Shown: one piece after another, positions 24,108 to 33,007 of the stretch
Numbering within the stretch: position 1 is the first letter of the stretch
Layout: every line of letters starts with the position of its first letter
From: an uncultured Prevotellaceae bacterium
Lineage (GTDB): Bacteria > Bacteroidota > Bacteroidia > Bacteroidales > Bacteroidaceae
Direction of reading: 5' to 3'
NCBI GenBank assembly: GCA_900316445.1
Contig: ONCZ01000026.1
Coordinates: 1-34,845, forward strand
DNA length: 34,845 nucleotides
The notes under the pieces: model-generated
What the model saw: the letters and a program-made list of their open reading frames with translations, nothing else
Told to the model about the DNA's origin: nothing
Databases searched by the model: none
Program-made: the position numbers and the translations under genes

Positions 24108-25086
24108 ACTTAAACAATGAGTATTCAGGCACGCTCCAGGCCAGGGCACTGGCACCCAGCACATCGCGCTCACGATTGTTGAGCTCAGACACAAGGATCT
24201 TCACCTTGCCATGCATATTGCCGAAGACATGATCCTCAAACGATTCCTTCAACGGTTCATAGAGCCACTCGCCGGCATGGGAGATACCACCTGTGATGAT
24301 AATGGCCTCAGGATCGATGATCGAGGCGTAATTAGCGAGGCCGAGACCTAACATATACCCCGTACGGTGGTACACCTCCTTGGCCATCTCGTCGCCCTTC
24401 TCGCAGCACTCGTTGATGGTGCGTGGTGTGAGGTGCTCCAGATTGCGCATCAGCGACGGCGCGTCAGACTCTGCCATCATCTCCTTCGCCGTACGTATGA
24501 TGCCTGCAGCACCTGCATAGGCCTCGAGGCATCCCTTGTGACCACAGCCGCACTCACGCCCGCCGTCCACCACGCAGGTATGTCCGAACTCACCTGCATA
24601 GCCAAGGTGCCCCTTATGATCTTCGCCTTCCGTGAAGAAACAACTTCCCAGACCGACGCCCAGACTGATGATGATGAAGTTCTTCATACCATGGGCACAG
24701 CCGAAGGTGTATTCACCCAGCGCTGACACATGGGCATCGTTGGAAAGGGCAACAGCCAGTCCCAAACGGTCTCGGAGCATGGCTGCCATGGGGACTATCC
24801 CCTTCCAAGGCAGATTTGCCGCATTCTCGATACACCCTGATACAGAGCTGGCACTGGGACTGCTCAGACCGATGGAGCGGATATTCTCGTAGCCACCATT
24901 GTTCTCCACCAGCATGACAATCTTCTCGCTGAGTACGGATACGAAATTGTTCACGTCAGGATAATCGATCGTGGGGAAGGAGTCTTCCGCCAGTATATTA
25001 CCTCTAACATCAACAATAGCATAGGTGGTCAGTTCGTTACTGATATCAACGCCAACCACTTTCGACTTGATGTTCTGTTCAATCAT
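24106..25086 (-). CDS. ROK-family sugar kinase/regulator, paralog 1
   Basis: A 326-residue ROK protein. Features are an actin-like N-terminus (VVGVDISNELTTYAIVDVRG), catalytic Asp117 in ALSNDAHVSALGE, the phosphate motif SLGVGLGSC (141-149) and a zinc site HTCVVDGGRECGCGHKGC (H169, C179, C181, C186). Typical ROK kinases have GGT after the first Asp; this one has DISNELTT, so the phosphate-1 loop is unusual in all three paralogs. There is no DNA-binding domain. It may be a glucokinase-type enzyme; the substrate is unknown. It is the last of three tandem copies and lies 26 nt ahead of menI on the same strand, so men expression could come from this series. The second copy starts 53 nt upstream. 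Confidence 0.85.
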   Translation of the reverse strand: MIEQNIKSKVVGVDISNELTTYAIVDVRGNILAEDSFPTIDYPDVNNFVSVLSEKIVMLVENNGGYENIRSIGLSSPSASSVSGCIENAANLPWKGIVPMAAMLRDRLGLAVALSNDAHVSALGEYTFGCAHGMKNFIIISLGVGLGSCFFTEGEDHKGHLGYAGEFGHTCVVDGGRECGCGHKGCLEAYAGAAGIIRTAKEMMAESDAPSLMRNLEHLTPRTINECCEKGDEMAKEVYHRTGYMLGLGLANYASIIDPEAIIITGGISHAGEWLYEPLKESFEDHVFGNMHGKVKILVSELNNRERDVLGASALAWSVPEYSLFK

Positions 25087-25139
25087 AACGTTTAGTTAAT
25101 ATATTGTTCTTATTTACATTTTCTCTTTCTAATCCAAAT

Positions 25140-26123
25140 CTACTTAAACAGGGAATACTCCTTCACGTCCCATGCGAGGGCACTGGCACCCAGCACATCG
25201 CGCTCACCTTCCTTCAGAATAGAAACCAGCAGTCGTGTCTCACCCTGGATATTATGGAAGACATGTTCCTCGAACGACTTCCGCATGGGCTTCAGCAGCC
25301 ACTTACCCGCCAGCATCATATCACCCGTCAGGATGATGGCCTCAGGATTCAGGACTGAGGCATAGTTGGCCAGACCTAGTCCAAGCATGAATCCCACGCG
25401 CCGCAAGGCCTCAATGGCCACCTGGTCGCCCTGATCGCAATAATAGGTAACCGTCTGGATACTGATATTCTTCATTCCCTTCAATGCCGAGGGCATACCC
25501 TCTGCCAGCAGTTCTTCTACGGTCTTCATAAGTCCCTTATCAGAACAATAGGTCTCCAGACAACCCTTGCGTCCACAGCCACACTCGCGACCATCGACCA
25601 CCACACAGGAGTGTCCCACTTCTCCGGCAAAGCCATTCACGCCCAGATGAGGAACTCCGTCCATGAAGATACAACTGCCGAGACCACCGTGACTGATAGA
25701 CACCACCACGAAGTCCTTCAAACCGTGGGCACTGCCAAAGGCCTTCTCGCCCAGGGCCGTGACATGTGCGTCGTTAGCCAGCGCTACTGCCAGTCCGAGA
25801 CGGTCGCGCAACATGGCAGCCAAGGGAACGACTCCCTTCCACGGCATATTGGCGGCATTCTCGATACAGCCTGTCCTGAAGTTGCCGCTGGGCGCGCTCA
25901 AACCTACGGAGCGTACCTTCTCATAGCCACCATTCTCCTCGACAAGCGTGATGATCTTCTCACTCAGTGCAGTGACATAATCCGACACATCAGGATAGTC
26001 CATCGTCATAAAATAGTCCATCGAGATAATCTCTCCACGGATATCCACCAGAGCATAGGTGGTCTTTACTTCACGGATATCAACACCAACGACTCGCGTT
26101 TTGATCTGATCAACTTCTTCCAT
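25140..26123 (-). CDS. ROK-family protein, paralog 2, with altered phosphate motif
   Basis: A 327-residue ROK protein, closely similar to its two neighbours over the whole length. The catalytic Asp118 is kept (ALANDAHVTALGE), as is the zinc site (H171, C181, C183, C188). The phosphate-binding segment is changed: SISHGGLGSC replaces SLGVGLGSC, with one extra residue and the first glycine turned into serine. The codons (TCT ATC AGT CAC GGT GGT) are unambiguous. The N-terminal loop has DIREVKTT. Activity may be reduced or redirected. It lies 25 nt after paralog 3 and 53 nt before paralog 1, consistent with one transcript. Confidence 0.83.
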   Translation of the reverse strand: MEEVDQIKTRVVGVDIREVKTTYALVDIRGEIISMDYFMTMDYPDVSDYVTALSEKIITLVEENGGYEKVRSVGLSAPSGNFRTGCIENAANMPWKGVVPLAAMLRDRLGLAVALANDAHVTALGEKAFGSAHGLKDFVVVSISHGGLGSCIFMDGVPHLGVNGFAGEVGHSCVVVDGRECGCGRKGCLETYCSDKGLMKTVEELLAEGMPSALKGMKNISIQTVTYYCDQGDQVAIEALRRVGFMLGLGLANYASVLNPEAIILTGDMMLAGKWLLKPMRKSFEEHVFHNIQGETRLLVSILKEGERDVLGASALAWDVKEYSLFK

Positions 26124-26148
26124 ATAGTTATGCTTTACTCATTCCACA

Positions 26149-27129
26149 TTACACGAACAAAGAATACTCCTTCACATCCCAGGCCAATACACTCGCTCCG
26201 AGGATATTACGTTCACCTTCATCCAATTCAGAGGTCAAGAATTTCACCTTACCTTTGATATTATGGAACACGTGTTCCTCGAAAGCTTTCTGGGCCGGTT
26301 CCATCAGCCACTTGCCGGCCCCGATGATACCACCAGTGAAGATGATGGCCTCAGGATCGATGACGGAGGCATAGTTGGCAAGACCAATTCCAAGAGCCTC
26401 ACCCGTCCGGCGGAACGTCTCAATGGCCATCGCATCACCCTCGTCGCAAAGCTCTGCAATCACTCTCGGCGACAATTTCGGCACACGACGCAGTTTCGTA
26501 GGCTCTCCCGACTCTGTCATGATCTCACGGGCAGTTCGGACGATACCTTTCGCGGCTGTATAGGCCTCCAGACAGCCTTTGTTTCCACAACCACACTGAC
26601 GACCGTCGTGATGCACGCAGGTGTGTCCTATCTCTCCGGCATAACCGTCAGAGCCCAACTTCACGCCGCCGTCGGAGAAGAGGCAACTGCCCAAGCCCGA
26701 ACCAAGGGTGATCACGATAAAGTCCTTCATGCCACGAGCACAACCGAAAGCATGCTCACTAAGAGCCACCACATGCGAGTTGTTAGCTACGGCCACAGCC
26801 AGTCCCAGCCTGTCGCGCAACAATGCAGACAGGGGAATGACACCTTTCCACGGGAAATTGGGAGAGTTCACGATACAGCCCTGCTTATAGTTTGAACTCG
26901 GTGCGCTGATACCCACCGAACGGATGGTATCGTAACCGCCATTGGCATCAATCATCTGGACGATGCCTTCACTCAACTTCGTCACAAATGCCCCTATCTC
27001 CGGGTAGTCTTCTGTGGGGAAACTATCTTTGACTATGATGTTTCCTCTGACATCTACAATAGCATAAGATGTGGTCTCGAGACTAATATCAACTCCAATA
27101 ACCCTTTTCTTAACTGTTTTTTGATCCAT
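26149..27129 (-). CDS. ROK-family protein, paralog 3, lacking the catalytic aspartate
   Basis: A 326-residue ROK protein. The zinc site is kept (HTCVHHDGRQCGCGNKGC) and the phosphate motif is normal (TLGSGLGSC). The catalytic-base position, Asp in the other two copies, is Asn117: VAVANNSHVVALSE, encoded by AAC AAC. The neighbouring Ala-Leu-Gly-Glu is also changed to Ala-Leu-Ser-Glu. In ROK kinases loss of this Asp normally abolishes phosphorylation, so this copy is probably a sugar-binding or regulatory protein. The ATG at 27129 is chosen (MDQKTVKKRVIGVD); the longer frame to 27261 runs through the promoter. It is first in the series, with its own promoter upstream. Confidence 0.84.
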   Translation of the reverse strand: MDQKTVKKRVIGVDISLETTSYAIVDVRGNIIVKDSFPTEDYPEIGAFVTKLSEGIVQMIDANGGYDTIRSVGISAPSSNYKQGCIVNSPNFPWKGVIPLSALLRDRLGLAVAVANNSHVVALSEHAFGCARGMKDFIVITLGSGLGSCLFSDGGVKLGSDGYAGEIGHTCVHHDGRQCGCGNKGCLEAYTAAKGIVRTAREIMTESGEPTKLRRVPKLSPRVIAELCDEGDAMAIETFRRTGEALGIGLANYASVIDPEAIIFTGGIIGAGKWLMEPAQKAFEEHVFHNIKGKVKFLTSELDEGERNILGASVLAWDVKEYSLFV

Positions 27130-27154
27130 AGCTACTTCTTTAGTTATTCTGCCA

Positions 27155-27185
27155 CAAAAATAGTAACAATTTGATAAACAACCAA
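27155..27185 (-). promoter_or_regulatory. Bacteroidetes-type promoter of the ROK series
   Basis: On the minus strand TTG (27183-27185), a 20-nt spacer and TATTTTTG (27155-27162), 26 nt before the ATG of paralog 3. It is divergent from the lysS promoter; no other promoter was seen down to menD. Confidence 0.75.
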
Positions 27186-27223
27186 ATCTTTTACATTTTT
27201 TTTTGCAAATATTTACCCTAATC

Positions 27224-27254
27224 TTGCATTTTTCGGGATATTTTCGTATCTTTG
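27224..27254 (+). promoter_or_regulatory. Bacteroidetes-type promoter of lysS
   Basis: TTG (27224-27226), a 20-nt spacer and TATCTTTG (27247-27254), 33 nt before the lysS ATG. Confidence 0.82.
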
Positions 27255-27287
27255 CACCCATAAAAGTAAAATATACGTATATTCGAG

Positions 27288-29021
27288 ATGAACATTTTAG
27301 AATTAAGTGAACAAGAAATCGGCAGGCGTGAGAGTCTGCAAGAGCTGCGCAACATGGGCATCGATCCCTATCCCGCAGCCGAATACCCCACTAACGCATT
27401 TTCCACAGACATACGTGACAATTTCCGTGACGAAGACGAGCCCCGCCAGGTGTCTATTGCCGGCCGTATGATGAGCCGTCGTGTCATGGGAAAGGCCTCG
27501 TTTGCAGAGATACAGGACTCCAAGGGCCGTATTCAGGTGTATATCACCCGCGACGACCTCTGCCCTGGTGAGAACAAGGACTTATATAATAATGTGTTCA
27601 AGCGTCTGCTCGACATCGGCGATTTCATCGGTGTGAAGGGCTTCGTGTTCCGCACGCAGACGGGTGAGATCAGCGTGCATGCCCAGGAACTCACATTACT
27701 GTCCAAGGCTCTGAAGCCCCTGCCCATTGTGAAATATAAGGACGGTGTGGCCTACGACAAGTTCGACGACCCGGAACTCCGCTATCGTCAGCGCTATGTC
27801 GACCTCGTGGTGAACGAGGGCGTCAAGGATACATTCCTCCAGCGGGCTACGGTCATCCGTACCCTGCGCAAGGTACTCGATGATGCCGGATACACGGAAG
27901 TGGAGACACCTACCCTGCAGATGATTGCCGGCGGTGCTTCGGCCCGTCCGTTCATCACCCACTTCAACGCCCTTGATCAGGATATGTACATGCGTATCGC
28001 CACCGAGCTTTATCTGAAGCGCCTCATCGTAGGTGGTTTCGAGGGTGTCTATGAGATTGGCAAGAACTTCCGCAACGAGGGTATGGACCGCAACCACAAC
28101 CCGGAGTTCACCTGCATGGAACTCTATGTGCAGTATAAAGACTACAACTGGATGATGTCGTTCACGGAGAAACTCCTTGAGACCATCTGTATCGCCGTCA
28201 ACGGTAAGCCCGAACGTGAGATCGACGGTAACATCGTCAGCTTCAAAGCTCCCTATCGCCGTCTGCCCATCCTCGAGGCCATTCAGGAGAAGACCGGTTT
28301 CGACTGCAACGGCAAGACGGAAGAAGAGATCCGTGCGTTCTGCCTCTCCAAGGGTATGGATGTCGACGAGACTATGGGCAAGGGCAAGCTCATCGACGAA
28401 CTCTTCGGCGAGTTCTGCGAGGGCACCTTCATCCAGCCCACCTTCATCACCGACTATCCCGTGGAGATGTCTCCCCTGACGAAGATGCACCGCTCTAAGC
28501 CCGGACTTACCGAGCGTTTCGAACTGATGGTGAATGGTAAGGAGCTGGCCAATGCCTACTCTGAGCTTAACGATCCCATCGATCAGGAGGAGCGCTTCAT
28601 CGAGCAGATGCGCCTCGCAGACAAGGGTGACGACGAAGCTATGATCATCGATCAGGACTTCCTCCGCGCCCTGCAGTACGGTATGCCTCCCACCTCGGGT
28701 ATCGGCATCGGCATCGACCGTCTGGTGATGCTTATGACGGGCAAGACCTTCATCCAGGAAGTGCTATTCTTCCCCCAGATGAAGCCTGAGAAGAAGATTC
28801 CGCAGAGCACGCCCGCAGAGTGGGCAGAGATCGGTGTCGCTGAGGAGTGGGTACCCATCCTCCGCAAGGCCGGCTTCAACCTCGTGCAGAACATCGCTTC
28901 TGAGAAGGCCCAGGGTCTCCAGCAGAAGATCGGCGACATCGTAAAGAAATTCAAGCTCGACATGCAGAAACCCTCTGTCGATGACATCGCCAAGTGGATT
29001 GAAGGCGCAGCCAAATCGTAA
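27288..29021 (+). CDS. lysS: Lysine--tRNA ligase, class II
   Basis: Charges tRNA-Lys with lysine. The 577-residue product has the OB-fold anticodon-binding domain (VSIAGRMMSRRVMGKASFAEIQDSKGRIQVY), class II motif 1 (ATVIRTLRKVLDDAGYTEVETPTL), motif 2 (FRNEGMDRNHNPEFTCMELYVQY) and motif 3 (GIGIGIDRLVMLMTG, about 471-485). The length is above the usual 500 because of a C-terminal extension after motif 3 (KKIPQSTPAEWAEIGVAEEW, and a tail with SEKAQGLQQKIGDIVKKFKL) that I associate with Bacteroidales LysS. The stop codon lies in a heptamer array. A promoter is present and gpsA and pgi follow, an arrangement I recall as conserved in Bacteroidales. Confidence 0.97.
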   Translation: MNILELSEQEIGRRESLQELRNMGIDPYPAAEYPTNAFSTDIRDNFRDEDEPRQVSIAGRMMSRRVMGKASFAEIQDSKGRIQVYITRDDLCPGENKDLYNNVFKRLLDIGDFIGVKGFVFRTQTGEISVHAQELTLLSKALKPLPIVKYKDGVAYDKFDDPELRYRQRYVDLVVNEGVKDTFLQRATVIRTLRKVLDDAGYTEVETPTLQMIAGGASARPFITHFNALDQDMYMRIATELYLKRLIVGGFEGVYEIGKNFRNEGMDRNHNPEFTCMELYVQYKDYNWMMSFTEKLLETICIAVNGKPEREIDGNIVSFKAPYRRLPILEAIQEKTGFDCNGKTEEEIRAFCLSKGMDVDETMGKGKLIDELFGEFCEGTFIQPTFITDYPVEMSPLTKMHRSKPGLTERFELMVNGKELANAYSELNDPIDQEERFIEQMRLADKGDDEAMIIDQDFLRALQYGMPPTSGIGIGIDRLVMLMTGKTFIQEVLFFPQMKPEKKIPQSTPAEWAEIGVAEEWVPILRKAGFNLVQNIASEKAQGLQQKIGDIVKKFKLDMQKPSVDDIAKWIEGAAKS

Positions 29022-29047
29022 ATCGTAAATCCGTAAATCGTAAATCG
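29013..29047. repeat. Heptamer array between lysS and gpsA (AAATCGT units)
   Basis: Units AAATCGT, AAATCGT, AAATCCGT, AAATCGT, AAATCG run right up to the gpsA ATG. The lysS stop codon TAA is formed inside the first unit boundary. There is no purine-rich ribosome binding site in the 26-nt space. Confidence 0.85.
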
Positions 29048-30043
29048 ATGTTTGACTGTGGTAAGATAGCGATTATCGGCGGCGGCAGCTGGGCAACAGC
29101 TATCGCGAAGATTGTGGTGAGTCACACCCACCACATCGGTTGGTACATGCGTCGTGACGACCGTATCGACGACTTCAAGCGCCTGGGACACAACCCCGCC
29201 TATCTCACCAGCGTCCACTTCAATATCGACGAGATCAACTTCGACAGCGATCTGAACCGTATCGCCCAGCAGTACAACACGCTGGTCTTCGTCACCCCCT
29301 CACCCTATCTCAAAAGTCACCTCAAGAAACTCAAGACCCGTCTGCACGACAAGTTCGTCATCACCGCCATCAAAGGTATCGTGCCCGATGAGAACCTTGT
29401 CTGCTCAGAATACTTCCATCAGGTCTATGACGTGCCTTACGAGAACCTCGCCTGCATCGGAGGTCCCTCCCATGCCGAGGAGGTGGCACTCGAGCGTCTG
29501 AGTTATCTCACCGTGGGCTGTGCCGACCGTGAGAAGGCGCAGGCTTTTTGCGAGGTACTCACCAGCGAATTCATCAAGACGAAGACCTCCACCGACGTGG
29601 TGGGCATCGAATACTCCTCCGTGCTGAAAAATGTCTATGCCATCGCAGCAGGCATCTGTTCAGGACTGAAATACGGCGACAACTTCCAGGCGGTGCTCAT
29701 GGCGAACGCCGTGCAGGAGATGAACCGTTTCCTCACCGCCGTCCATCCCCTGGACCGCAACGCCTACGACTCCGTCTATCTAGGCGACCTGCTCGTGACA
29801 GGCTACAGCAACTTCTCGCGCAACCGCACCTTCGGCACGATGATCGGCAAGGGCTACAGCGTGAAGTCGGCACAGATCGAGATGGAGATGATTGCTGAGG
29901 GCTACTTCGGCACGAAATGCATGAAGGAGATCAACCGTCACTGTCATGTGAACATGCCCATCCTCGATGCCGTCTACAACATCCTCTACGAGCGCATCTC
30001 ACCGCAGATTGAGATCAAGCTCCTGACCGACAGTTTCCGATAA
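29048..30043 (+). CDS. gpsA: Glycerol-3-phosphate dehydrogenase [NAD(P)+]
   Basis: Reduces dihydroxyacetone phosphate to sn-glycerol 3-phosphate for phospholipid synthesis. Its 331 residues match the family. Features: Rossmann motif IAIIGGGSWATAIAKI (8-23), VFVTPSPYLKSHL, AIKGIVPDENLVCSEYF, IGGPSHAEEVAL and the catalytic Lys194 in YSSVLKNVYAIAAGICSGLKYGDN, plus the C-terminal NRTFGTMIGKGYSVKSAQ. The ATG at 29048 directly abuts the heptamer array that starts in lysS, and lysS and gpsA are probably co-transcribed. The pgi gene follows after 34 nt. Confidence 0.96.
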   Translation: MFDCGKIAIIGGGSWATAIAKIVVSHTHHIGWYMRRDDRIDDFKRLGHNPAYLTSVHFNIDEINFDSDLNRIAQQYNTLVFVTPSPYLKSHLKKLKTRLHDKFVITAIKGIVPDENLVCSEYFHQVYDVPYENLACIGGPSHAEEVALERLSYLTVGCADREKAQAFCEVLTSEFIKTKTSTDVVGIEYSSVLKNVYAIAAGICSGLKYGDNFQAVLMANAVQEMNRFLTAVHPLDRNAYDSVYLGDLLVTGYSNFSRNRTFGTMIGKGYSVKSAQIEMEMIAEGYFGTKCMKEINRHCHVNMPILDAVYNILYERISPQIEIKLLTDSFR

Positions 30044-30077
30044 CTTTTATCCTATAATATATAAATAATGTATCACA

Positions 30078-31430
30078 ATGAAAAATATCAGTCTTGACAT
30101 CACAAAGGCCGCCTGCTTCCTTGAAGCTGGCGCAGTAGAGGCTTTTGAGCCTAAAGTAAAGGCCGCCCAGCAGTCGCTGGAAGACGGCACGTGTCCCGGT
30201 AATGATTTCCTCGGATGGCTCCATCTGCCTTCGAGCATCACCCCTGCGTTCCTCGACGAGCTGCAGGCCTGTGCCGATGTGCTCCGCTCCAACTGCGAGG
30301 CTATCGTCGTAGCCGGCATCGGTGGCAGCTATCTCGGCGCCCGTGCCGTCATCGAGGCCCTCAGCAACTCGTTCTCCTGGCTCGTGGCCGATAAGAAGAA
30401 CCCCACCATCCTCTTCGCAGGCAACAACATCGGTGAGGACTATCTCTTCGAGCTCACCGAGTACCTGAAGGACAAGAAGTTCGGTGTGATCAACATCTCG
30501 AAGTCAGGTACCACCACCGAGACCGCCCTCACCTTCCGTCTGCTCAAGAAGCAGTGTGAGGCCCAGCGCGGCAAGGCCGAGGCCAAGAAGGTCATCGTCG
30601 CCATCACTGACGCCAAGCGCGGTGCCGCCCGCACCTGTGCCGACAAGGAGGGTTACACCTCATTCATCATCCCCGACAACGTCGGTGGCCGTTTCTCCGT
30701 GCTCACTCCCGTAGGTCTGCTGCCTATCGCCTGTGCCGGATTCGACATCCGCGAACTCGTCGCTGGTGCCCAGAACATGGAGAAGGCCTGTGGCAAGGAC
30801 ACACCTTTTGCCGAGAACCCCGCCGCCCAGTATGCTGCCGTGCGCAACGGTCTCTACCAGAAGGGTAAGAAGATTGAGATTATGGTCAACTTCCAGCCGA
30901 AGCTCCACTTTATGAGCGAGTGGTGGAAGCAGCTCTACGGCGAGTCAGAGGGTAAGGACAAGAAGGGCATCTTCCCCGCAAGCGTCGATTTCACCACCGA
31001 CCTCCACTCCATGGGACAGTGGATCCAGGACGGCGAGCGCACCATCTTCGAGACCGTCATCAGCGTCGAGGAGCCTGAGAAGAAGCTGCTCTTCCCTGAG
31101 GACGAAGAGAACCTCGACGGTCTGAACTTCCTCGCTGGCAAGCGTGTGGACGAGGTGAACAAGATGGCAGAGCTCGGCACCCGTCTGGCACATGTCGACG
31201 GTGGCGTGCCCAACATCCGCATCACTATGCCGCGCCTCAACGAGCGTTATCTCGGACAGCTCATCTACTTCTTCGAGATCGGCTGTGGCATCAGCGGCAA
31301 CGTGCTCGGCGTGAACCCCTTCAACCAGCCCGGTGTGGAGGCTTACAAGAAGAATATGTTCGCCCTGCTCGACAAGCCCGGTTACGAGGCAGACAGCAAG
31401 GCCATCAAGGAGCGTCTGGCAAAAGAATAA
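30078..31430 (+). CDS. pgi: Glucose-6-phosphate isomerase
   Basis: Interconverts glucose 6-phosphate and fructose 6-phosphate. At 450 residues it is the compact Bacillus-type form, not the 550-residue E. coli type. Features: [36 protein letters not shown] with the phosphate-binding SKSGTT, the segment [16 protein letters not shown] (PGI signature 1), [12 protein letters not shown], and [19 protein letters not shown] (signature 2 with the catalytic lysine). It follows gpsA by 34 nt and belongs to the lysS-gpsA-pgi series. The nonamer palindrome just after its stop could end the transcript. Confidence 0.97.
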   Translation: MKNISLDITKAACFLEAGAVEAFEPKVKAAQQSLEDGTCPGNDFLGWLHLPSSITPAFLDELQACADVLRSNCEAIVVAGIGGSYLGARAVIEALSNSFSWLVADKKNPTILFAGNNIGEDYLFELTEYLKDKKFGVINISKSGTTTETALTFRLLKKQCEAQRGKAEAKKVIVAITDAKRGAARTCADKEGYTSFIIPDNVGGRFSVLTPVGLLPIACAGFDIRELVAGAQNMEKACGKDTPFAENPAAQYAAVRNGLYQKGKKIEIMVNFQPKLHFMSEWWKQLYGESEGKDKKGIFPASVDFTTDLHSMGQWIQDGERTIFETVISVEEPEKKLLFPEDEENLDGLNFLAGKRVDEVNKMAELGTRLAHVDGGVPNIRITMPRLNERYLGQLIYFFEIGCGISGNVLGVNPFNQPGVEAYKKNMFALLDKPGYEADSKAIKERLAKE

Positions 31431-31440
31431 TAATATTTAC

Positions 31441-31509
31441 CTACGGATTTTACGGATTATACGGATGAAGCCATCAGACAAAAATCTGTAAAATCCGTAT
31501 AATCCGTAG
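31441..31509. repeat. Palindromic nonamer element between pgi and the HAD gene
   Basis: The left arm (31441-31466) has units of the form ACGGATTNN; the right arm (31484-31509) is its reverse complement with a few mismatches, around a 17-nt loop. It has the same construction as the element at 8077-8160. It fills most of the gap and would stand in the mRNA as a stem of about 26 bp. Confidence 0.85.
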
Positions 31510-31519
31510 GCTATATTTT

Positions 31520-32248
31520 ATGTTCAAAATCTCTATTAAAAACTATCTAGAAAAACACGGCTTTGAGGCATTGCGCCCCAAGGCCGTGCTCTTTGACATG
31601 GACGGCGTGCTCTACAACTCCATGCCCAACCACGCCATTGCTTGGCAACAGTCCATGGCGCAGTTCGGCATCCAGATGACCGCCGACGATGCCTACGCCA
31701 CTGAAGGTGCCCGTGGCGTGGACACCATCAAGAAAATGGTGTTGCAGCAACAAGGCCGTGAGATTGATGAGGCCGAGGCCCAGCGTATGTACGATGTAAA
31801 GACGCAGATCTTCCACTCCCTGCCCGAGGCGCCTGTTATGCCAGGCATGCCCGAGCTCATGCAGAAGATTACCAATGACGGACTCTTGTGCTGCGTCGTC
31901 ACGGGCAGCGGGCAGCGTCCCCTCATCCACCGTATCCTCAGCGACTTTGGCGCCTTCGTCACTGAAGACCACATCACCACCGCCTACGACGTCCGTCGCG
32001 GCAAACCTGCGCCAGATCCCTATCTCATGGGACTCAGCAAAGCAGGAAACTTAAGACCCTGTGAAGCTATCGTCGTAGAAAATGCACCCCTTGGCGTGCG
32101 TGCGGGTGCCGCCGCCAAGATATTCACCGTCGCCGTGAACACTGGTCCCTTACCAGACCAGACGCTCCTCGATGCCGGTGCAGACTTGCTTTTCCCCTCC
32201 GTTGCAGAATTCTGCAACAACTGGGAATCGTTGACTCAGATGTCCTGA
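31520..32248 (+). CDS. HAD-superfamily hydrolase (beta-phosphoglucomutase-like)
   Basis: A 242-residue HAD subfamily IA protein. Motif I is VLFDMDGVLYNS (nucleophile D26, general acid/base D28), with a helical cap after it (NHAIAWQQSMAQFG). Motif II is VVTGSGQR, the motif III lysine lies in RRGKPAPDPYLMGLSKAG, and motif IV is VVENAPLGVRAGAAA. It is probably a sugar-phosphate phosphatase or mutase; the substrate cannot be told. In Bacteroidales it often follows pgi (from memory), which suggests a hexose-phosphate substrate. The start is the ATG at 31520. The 3' end overlaps the convergent lipoprotein gene by 13 nt. Confidence 0.9.
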   Translation: MFKISIKNYLEKHGFEALRPKAVLFDMDGVLYNSMPNHAIAWQQSMAQFGIQMTADDAYATEGARGVDTIKKMVLQQQGREIDEAEAQRMYDVKTQIFHSLPEAPVMPGMPELMQKITNDGLLCCVVTGSGQRPLIHRILSDFGAFVTEDHITTAYDVRRGKPAPDPYLMGLSKAGNLRPCEAIVVENAPLGVRAGAAAKIFTVAVNTGPLPDQTLLDAGADLLFPSVAEFCNNWESLTQMS

Positions 32249-32877
32249 TTGTCGTTATTAACCTCCTCCTGGTTGTCGTTAATAACACTCTTGTTGTCGT
32301 TTAACTCCTCGCTGCCACTGGTATCCATCTGCGTGTCACGGCTGATGGTCACGTCGCCGAAGTTACTCAGCGTGATCACCAACGGGATATACTCATCCGT
32401 CTGCGGATGGCATACACTGCCGGCGAAGATCAACTGATAACCATCGACACGGTCGAAGACCAATCCCTCCAGAATACCCGTCGCACGATAGTCTTCGTCA
32501 AGATAATCGTTGAAATCCGCCTTGGTGAACGTCCGACTGAAAAACACGCTGCCGTCCTGACGGATCACCTTCAGCCGGATGCGGTTATCGACGAACTTCT
32601 GGCCCGTCTCGTCCTTCACCATCTTCAGGCTGTCGTCGGCCATACGGCGGATATCCACCTGATAGCTGCGATCCAGCCACTCCACATCCTTCACCTGATT
32701 ATAATCCTGCATCCGGATGGGTGCCTGCGGCTTCGGCGTTTCCGTCTTGCGGACGATGATATCCTCCGTCTGTTTCTTCTGCTTACAACCCGTAAGCATC
32801 GCGGTTCCGAGAGCTACTGTTATCATAACGACCAGCATACTGTGTCGTGTCAATTCTCGTTTGATCAGATTCTTCAT
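32236..32877 (-). CDS. Lipoprotein with DUF4738-like domain
   Basis: A 213-residue predicted lipoprotein. The signal region (MKNLIKRELTRHSMLVVMITVALGTAMLTGC) ends in a lipobox with Cys31, followed by KQKK. The mature part contains a domain I associate with DUF4738 of Bacteroidetes (DVEWLDRSYQVDIRRMADDSL, VKDETGQKFVDNRIRLKVIRQDGSVFF, TFTKADFNDYLDEDY, DEYIPLVITLSNFG). The C-terminus is an Asn/Asp-rich tail (NDNKSVINDNQEEVNNDNQDI) with the repeated unit NDNQ. Function unknown; it probably sits in the periplasm or outer membrane. The ATG at 32877 was chosen because it begins the signal peptide; a promoter lies just upstream. Confidence 0.83.
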   Translation of the reverse strand: MKNLIKRELTRHSMLVVMITVALGTAMLTGCKQKKQTEDIIVRKTETPKPQAPIRMQDYNQVKDVEWLDRSYQVDIRRMADDSLKMVKDETGQKFVDNRIRLKVIRQDGSVFFSRTFTKADFNDYLDEDYRATGILEGLVFDRVDGYQLIFAGSVCHPQTDEYIPLVITLSNFGDVTISRDTQMDTSGSEELNDNKSVINDNQEEVNNDNQDI

Positions 32878-32904
32878 TATTCTTGATTTATCGTTTGTCG
32901 GATG

Positions 32905-32936
32905 CAAAAGTAATAAATTTACCGCAGATTCCACAA
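32905..32936 (-). promoter_or_regulatory. Bacteroidetes-type promoter of the lipoprotein gene
   Basis: On the minus strand TTG (32934-32936), a 21-nt spacer and TACTTTTG (32905-32912), 28 nt before the ATG at 32877. Confidence 0.72.
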
Positions 32937-33007
32937 TTTTGACAGAACTTTTTCATCAAAATCTTTATTTCCTTCCATAACAAATTGATTAATCCCTTAT
33001 CAGAAAG

